In this document: positions 59,956-64,000 of the stretch, piece by piece
Numbering within the stretch: position 1 is the first letter of the stretch
Layout of the letters: each line of letters begins with the position of its first letter
Source of the DNA: Tahibacter harae
GTDB lineage: Bacteria > Pseudomonadota > Gammaproteobacteria > Xanthomonadales > Rhodanobacteraceae
Direction: 5' to 3'
Assembly (NCBI RefSeq): GCF_024437735.1
Contig: NZ_JANFQO010000006.1
Location: 1-64,000, forward strand
Length of the DNA: 64,000 nt
The notes under the pieces: model-generated
What the model saw: the letters and a program-made list of their open reading frames with translations, nothing else
Databases searched by the model: none
Told to the model about the DNA's origin: nothing
Program-made: the position numbers and the translations under genes

Positions 59956-62030
59956 GTGCCCACCGAGGCCGCGGCCACGTAAGGCGTTTCCAGCGCCGTG
60001 GGCTGGCTGTTGCGGCGTGCCGCCAGCGCCGCGCGCAGGCCGAAATACAGCGTGGTCAGCACCACCAGGGCGAACAGGGCGCACAGGGCCGCGTCCAGGT
60101 AATTGTTGAATGCAACCCGTTGCATGTCGCCGATGGACTTGGCCGGCGCCAGGATCTGGCCCGAGGCCGCCGCGTCGGCGAAGCGTTTTGCGTTGGAAAG
60201 AAAGCCGATCTTGGGGTTCTCGTGGAACAGCTTCTGCCAGCTCGCCACCAGGGTGCACAGCACCAGCCAGGCCGTGGGCATGGCCACCACCCAGACATAG
60301 CGGTCGCGCTTCATCTTGATCAGCACGACGCAGGCGAAGATCAGCGCCAGCGCCGCCAGCATCTGGTTGGCGATGCCGAACAGCGGCCACAAGGTATTGA
60401 TGCCGCCCAGCGGATCGACCACGCCCTGGTACAGGAACCAGCCCCAGCCCGCGACGCACAGGCCGGTCGCGACCAGGTTGCCGGTCCACGATTCGGTATG
60501 CCGCAGCGGCGCATGTACGGTGCCGAGCAGGTCCTGGATCATGAAGCGGCCGACGCGGGTGCCGGCGTCGATGGTGGTGAGGATGAACAGGGCCTCGAAC
60601 AGGATGGCGTAGTGGTACCAGAACGCCATCATGCCCTCGCCGGAGATCACGCTGTGCAGGATCTGCGCCATGCCCACGGCCAGCGTAGGCGCGCCGCCGG
60701 TGCGCGAGAGGATGGTGCTTTCGCCGATTTCCTTCGCCGTCTGGGTGAGCATTTCCGGCGTGATGACAAAACCCCACTGGCTGATCGCCGCGGCGGCCGA
60801 TTCCACCGTGCCGCCCAGCGCCGCCGCCGGCGAGTTCATGGCGAAGTAGACGCCCGGCTGCAGCGCCGCGGCGGCGACCAGGGCCATGATGGCGACAAAG
60901 GCCTCCGTCAGCATGCCGCCGTAGCCGATCAGGCGGATGTTCTTCTCGTTGTCGAGCATCTTGGGCGTGGTGCCCGAGGAGATCAGCGCGTGGAAGCCCG
61001 ACACGGCGCCGCAGGCGATGGTGATGAACAGGAACGGGAACAGGCTGCCCGACCAGACCGGGCCGCTGCCGTCGATGAAGCGGGTGACCGCCGGCATCTG
61101 CAGGTCTGGCCGCACCGCGACGATGGCCAGGGCCAGGATCACGATGGTGCCGATCTTGAGAAAAGTGGATAAATAATCACGCGGCGCGAGCAGGAACCAC
61201 ACCGGCAGCACCGAGGCGACGAAGCCGTAGACAATCATCATCCAGGCCAGCTGGCGCCCGTCGAAATGGAAGCGTGCGGCCCAGTCCGGATCGGCCGCGA
61301 CCACGCCGCCCAGCCAGATCGACACGAACAGCAGCACCAGGCCGATCAGCGAGGCTTCGAGGATCTTCCCCGGCCGCAGCCAGCGCATGTAGATGCCCAT
61401 GAACATGGCGATGGGAATGGTCGCCGCCACGGTGAAGGTGCCCCAGGGGCTTTCCGCCAGCGCCTTGACCACCACCAGCCCCAGCACCGCGAGCAGGATG
61501 ATCATGATGGCGAGAATGCCCAGCATGGCGATGGTGCCGGCAGTGTTGCCCATTTCCGCCCGGATCATGTCGCCCAGCGAGCGCCCGTCGCGGCGGGTGG
61601 AGCAGAACAGGATGACCATGTCCTGCACCGCGCCGGCGAAGACCACGCCGGCGAGTATCCACAAGGTGCCCGGCAGATAGCCCATCTGCGCGGCGAGCAC
61701 CGGCCCCACCAGCGGGCCGGCACCGGCGATCGCGGCGAAGTGGTGGCCGTAGAGAACCCATTTGTCGGTGGGGACGAAATCCAGGCCGTCGTTGCGACGC
61801 AGCGCCGGCGTGGCGCGGCCCGGATCCAGTTGCAGCGCCGTATCGGCGATGAAGCGGCTGTAGAAGCGGTAGCCGATCACCAGCACCGCAACCGCCGCGC
61901 AGACCAGCCAGATCGCGTTGACCGGCTCGCCGCGCTGCAGTGCGACCACGCCCAGGCAGGCGGCGCCGAACAGCGCGAACACGAGCCAGCCCAGCTTGCC
62001 CATCCAGTTTGCCGTCGTTCCCGTCGTCAT
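59952..62030 (-). CDS. cstA: Carbon starvation protein A (pyruvate/peptide transporter)
   Basis: This 692-residue inner-membrane protein has CstA hallmarks: YRFYSRFIADTALQLDP, FVPTDKWVLYGHHFAAIAGAGPLVGP, ILFCSTRRDGRSLGDMI, GCGAVSGFHALISSGTT-type segment (here ACGAVSGFHALISSGTT) and many helices. CstA proteins take up pyruvate and possibly peptides under carbon limitation. The start at 62030 (with GGGA upstream) gives about the usual length; a Met seven codons earlier at 62051 is an alternative. It is followed by ybdD in an overlapping pair. Confidence 0.94.
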   Translation of the reverse strand: MTTGTTANWMGKLGWLVFALFGAACLGVVALQRGEPVNAIWLVCAAVAVLVIGYRFYSRFIADTALQLDPGRATPALRRNDGLDFVPTDKWVLYGHHFAAIAGAGPLVGPVLAAQMGYLPGTLWILAGVVFAGAVQDMVILFCSTRRDGRSLGDMIRAEMGNTAGTIAMLGILAIMIILLAVLGLVVVKALAESPWGTFTVAATIPIAMFMGIYMRWLRPGKILEASLIGLVLLFVSIWLGGVVAADPDWAARFHFDGRQLAWMMIVYGFVASVLPVWFLLAPRDYLSTFLKIGTIVILALAIVAVRPDLQMPAVTRFIDGSGPVWSGSLFPFLFITIACGAVSGFHALISSGTTPKMLDNEKNIRLIGYGGMLTEAFVAIMALVAAAALQPGVYFAMNSPAAALGGTVESAAAAISQWGFVITPEMLTQTAKEIGESTILSRTGGAPTLAVGMAQILHSVISGEGMMAFWYHYAILFEALFILTTIDAGTRVGRFMIQDLLGTVHAPLRHTESWTGNLVATGLCVAGWGWFLYQGVVDPLGGINTLWPLFGIANQMLAALALIFACVVLIKMKRDRYVWVVAMPTAWLVLCTLVASWQKLFHENPKIGFLSNAKRFADAAASGQILAPAKSIGDMQRVAFNNYLDAALCALFALVVLTTLYFGLRAALAARRNSQPTALETPYVAAASVGT

Positions 62031-62325
62031 CGTTCCCGTCCCCACGTACATGACGGCGCGAGCGTCCGCGGGTTGGCCGCGGCAGGTCAAGTTATTCTTT
62101 AGTCTTGCCGGCGAAGCGGGCTAGAACGCTGTTTTCAGCTGAATTTTTGCTGCGGTGCGCAAGGCGCGGGAGGGTGTCTGCGGCGGCCCTGCGGCCGCAG
62201 CGCCGGCGCGCCGCTGGCGGAGGATGGCCGGCGGCATCAAACGCGCCGCCGCCGCCCCTTCGGGACGGCGGCCCGGCCCGCTTGTGGCATCATACGCGGC
62301 CTTTGCGCCAGCCCACTTTCACGCC

Positions 62326-62697
62326 ATGCCCAGCAACGAGCCGCGCGGCCCCAAACAGATACTCAAAGCCTTGCGCTGGTCCTGGCAGGGCATCAAGGCG
62401 GGCTATACCTTCGAGGCATCGTTCCGGCTTGAGGTCTACCTGTTCGCGATCTTCGCGCCGCTGGGGCTGTGGCTGGGCCGGGGGCCGATGGAAAAAGCGC
62501 TGCTGGTGGGCAGCCTGATCCTGGTGCTGTCGGCCGAACTGCTCAACTCTGCGGTCGAGGCCATCGTCGACAAGGCCAGCCCCGAATTCCACGTGCTGGC
62601 CGGCCGGGCCAAGGACATGGGTTCGGCGGCAGTATTCATGCTGATGGTCAACGTGGTGCTGTGCTGGGGGCTGATCCTGGGTTCGCGCTGGTTCTAG
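62326..62697 (+). CDS. dgkA: Diacylglycerol kinase
   Basis: This 123-residue integral membrane kinase phosphorylates diacylglycerol to recycle it into phospholipid synthesis. Typical segments are GYTFEASFRLEVYLF, SAELLNSAVEAIVDKAS (with the catalytic Glu and Asn-Ser-Ala-Val-Glu motif) and AGRAKDMGSAAVFML. The length and three membrane helices match the family. It is a single gene between the divergent cstA and the rRNA methyltransferase gene. Confidence 0.94.
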   Translation: MPSNEPRGPKQILKALRWSWQGIKAGYTFEASFRLEVYLFAIFAPLGLWLGRGPMEKALLVGSLILVLSAELLNSAVEAIVDKASPEFHVLAGRAKDMGSAAVFMLMVNVVLCWGLILGSRWF

Positions 62698-62861
62698 CGC
62701 CGCCCGGAGATTCACCCGGCTTGCCAGCGCGGCGGCGGGCCGCCGCAGCGCCGCAGCGCCGCAGCGGGAGCTGCAGGCGTACGCGGTCCTGCAGCGAACT
62801 TTATTTTTCCATTTTGCGTGCGATTCATGCCTGCCGCGCGCCTCCGAACCAGGATCGAGCC

Positions 62862-64000
62862 ATGTCCGACGCCGTCGAATACCCCGCGCTGTATCTGAAG
62901 AAAGGCGAAGACGCCCGCCTGCGCGCCGGCCATCTGTGGGTGTTCTCCAACGAGGTCGACGTGCGCCGCACGCCGCTGAGTGGCTTCACTCCGGGGGAAA
63001 TCTGCATCGTCGTCGACCACGCCGGCAAACCCCTGGGCGTGGGCTATGTGAATCCGAACTCGCTGATCTGCGCGCGCCTGGTCGCGCGCGGCCTGGACCA
63101 CGCGCTGGACCGTTCCCTGTTCGTGCATCGCCTCAACGTCGCGCTGAGCCTGCGCGAGCGCCTGTTCGACGAACCCTATTACCGCCTGGTCTACGGCGAA
63201 TCCGACGGATTGCCCGGCCTGACCCTGGACCGCTTCGGCGACGTCATCGTCGGCCAGACCACCACGGCCGGCATGGAACGGCTCAAGGACGAGATCAGCG
63301 AAGCCGTGGTCAAGGTGCTCAAGCCCAGGGCCGTGGTGTGGAAGAACGACGCCGGCATCCGCAGCATGGAACAGCTGCCCGAATACGCCGATATCGGCTA
63401 CGGCGCACTGGATGCGCCGGTCGTCGTGCGCGAAGGCGGCGTCGAATTTGAATGCGATGTGATCGGTGGACAGAAGACCGGCTGGTTCTACGACCAGCAG
63501 GCCAACCGCGACCGCCTGGCGCGCTATGTCGCCGGCAAGCGCGTGCTGGACATCTGCAGCTACCTCGGCGGCTGGGGCCTGCGCGCCGCGGCCATGGGCG
63601 CGAGCGAAGTGGTCTGCGTCGACGTCTCGCAGCACGCGGTCGACGCCATCCGGCGCAATATCGAACGCAACGGCATGGGCGGGCGCGTCAGCGCGGTCAA
63701 GGCCGACGCCTTCGACGAACTCAAGCGCCTGCGCGAACTGCGCGAACGCTTCGACGTGGTGATCCTGGACCCGCCCGCCTTCGTCAAGCGCAAGAAGGAT
63801 TTCGCCGAAGGCCGCATCGCCTACCGCCGCCTCAACGAAATGGGCATGCAGGTACTGCAGCGCGACGGCATCCTGGTCACCTGCTCCTGCTCCTACCACA
63901 TGCCGCGCGCCGCCCTGCTGGACAGCGTGCAACAGGCTGCGCGTCATCTGGACCGCCAGGCCCAGGTGCTGGAACAGCTACAGCAAGGACCCGACCATCC
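62862..64000 (+). CDS. rlmI: RlmI-like 23S rRNA (cytosine-5) methyltransferase (3' partial)
   Basis: The frame runs from the ATG at 62862 off the window end (379 codons seen, perhaps 15-25 missing). An N-terminal PUA-like domain (about 1-75, LYLKKGEDARLRAGHLWVF) precedes an EEHD-like segment with YRLVYGESDGLPGLTLD. A Rossmann methyltransferase domain follows: LDICSYLGGWGLRAAAMG, motif IV ILDPPAFVKRK and motif VI TCSCSYHM, whose cysteine is the expected nucleophile site. RlmI modifies C1962 in 23S rRNA of Escherichia coli; the same site is inferred here. Confidence 0.9.
   Translation, partial: MSDAVEYPALYLKKGEDARLRAGHLWVFSNEVDVRRTPLSGFTPGEICIVVDHAGKPLGVGYVNPNSLICARLVARGLDHALDRSLFVHRLNVALSLRERLFDEPYYRLVYGESDGLPGLTLDRFGDVIVGQTTTAGMERLKDEISEAVVKVLKPRAVVWKNDAGIRSMEQLPEYADIGYGALDAPVVVREGGVEFECDVIGGQKTGWFYDQQANRDRLARYVAGKRVLDICSYLGGWGLRAAAMGASEVVCVDVSQHAVDAIRRNIERNGMGGRVSAVKADAFDELKRLRELRERFDVVILDPPAFVKRKKDFAEGRIAYRRLNEMGMQVLQRDGILVTCSCSYHMPRAALLDSVQQAARHLDRQAQVLEQLQQGPDH

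Noticed and set aside
1-64000. tRNA, rRNA, CRISPR arrays, prophage or intact insertion sequences
   Set aside because: I looked for cloverleaf-like stems in the gaps, regularly spaced repeats, and transposase, integrase or phage genes and saw none. Small tRNA-like structures cannot be excluded by eye.

Overview
The window is a 64 kb chromosomal stretch of a high-GC gammaproteobacterium, most likely Xanthomonadales (Rhodanobacteraceae or Xanthomonadaceae type). Pointers are the very GC-rich coding sequence, a fused aspartokinase-homoserine dehydrogenase in thrA-thrB-thrC order, a purC-djlA-rpe-trpE housekeeping block, RapA, CstA with YbdD, and several C-rich/G-rich intergenic palindromes of the kind scattered through these genomes. 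The taxonomic call is an inference. I see no rRNA, tRNA, CRISPR array, prophage or intact insertion sequence.

Layout. 1-3.7 kb: a YCF48-type propeller (5' end cut by the window) and an RND/MMPL permease, followed by a repeat-rich gap. 4.3-7.3 kb: small enzymes and hypotheticals (two VOC proteins, DUF1697, GFA, DUF2845-like, Mpo1-like). 7.6-12.5 kb: six tightly packed minus-strand genes (Tat-lipoprotein haloperoxidase-like hydrolase, membrane protein, isochorismatase-like hydrolase, SMP-30-like propeller, HD-domain protein, secreted alpha/beta hydrolase), flanked by a short AraC-type HTH protein and a full AraC regulator. 14-17 kb: a tandem repeat, an unknown secreted protein and an ODP-type metallo-beta-lactamase-fold protein. 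17.2-28.2 kb: purC, cytochrome c, djlA, rpe, then a Gram-negative dedicated sortase locus (class GN sortase, VIT/vWA target, two tiny genes, response regulator, histidine kinase), then trpE. 28.7-37.2 kb: a FAD oxidoreductase, a POT peptide transporter, a secreted hypothetical, an OPT transporter and a secreted S9 peptidase. 37.7-40.9 kb: a lipoprotein GDPD and a secreted repeat protein. 41.2-46.1 kb: the threonine operon thrL-thrA-thrB-thrC on the minus strand. 46.3-51.3 kb: rnd, a membrane-anchored SUMF1-like protein, a YafK-type L,D-transpeptidase, a YjbR protein and a methyltransferase. 51.6-56.5 kb: a secreted LVIVD propeller and a CadC-like transmembrane regulator. 56.8-64 kb: rapA, ybdD, cstA, dgkA and an rlmI-like gene cut by the window end.

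How the genes work together. The threonine operon carries a previously unlisted leader peptide with a Thr-Ile-Thr5 run and mutually exclusive RNA pairings, which indicates attenuation by threonyl (and perhaps isoleucyl) tRNA charging. The sortase locus is self-contained: a two-component system faces away from a target/sortase pair with overlapping reading frames, and the target's sorting motif is unusual (FAQTATS rather than an LPxTG-like motif). The POT, OPT and S9 genes look like a peptide-scavenging set, complemented by CstA/YbdD. The most interesting material is the thr attenuator, the sortase locus with its two small genes, the six-gene hydrolase cluster, and the repeat families.
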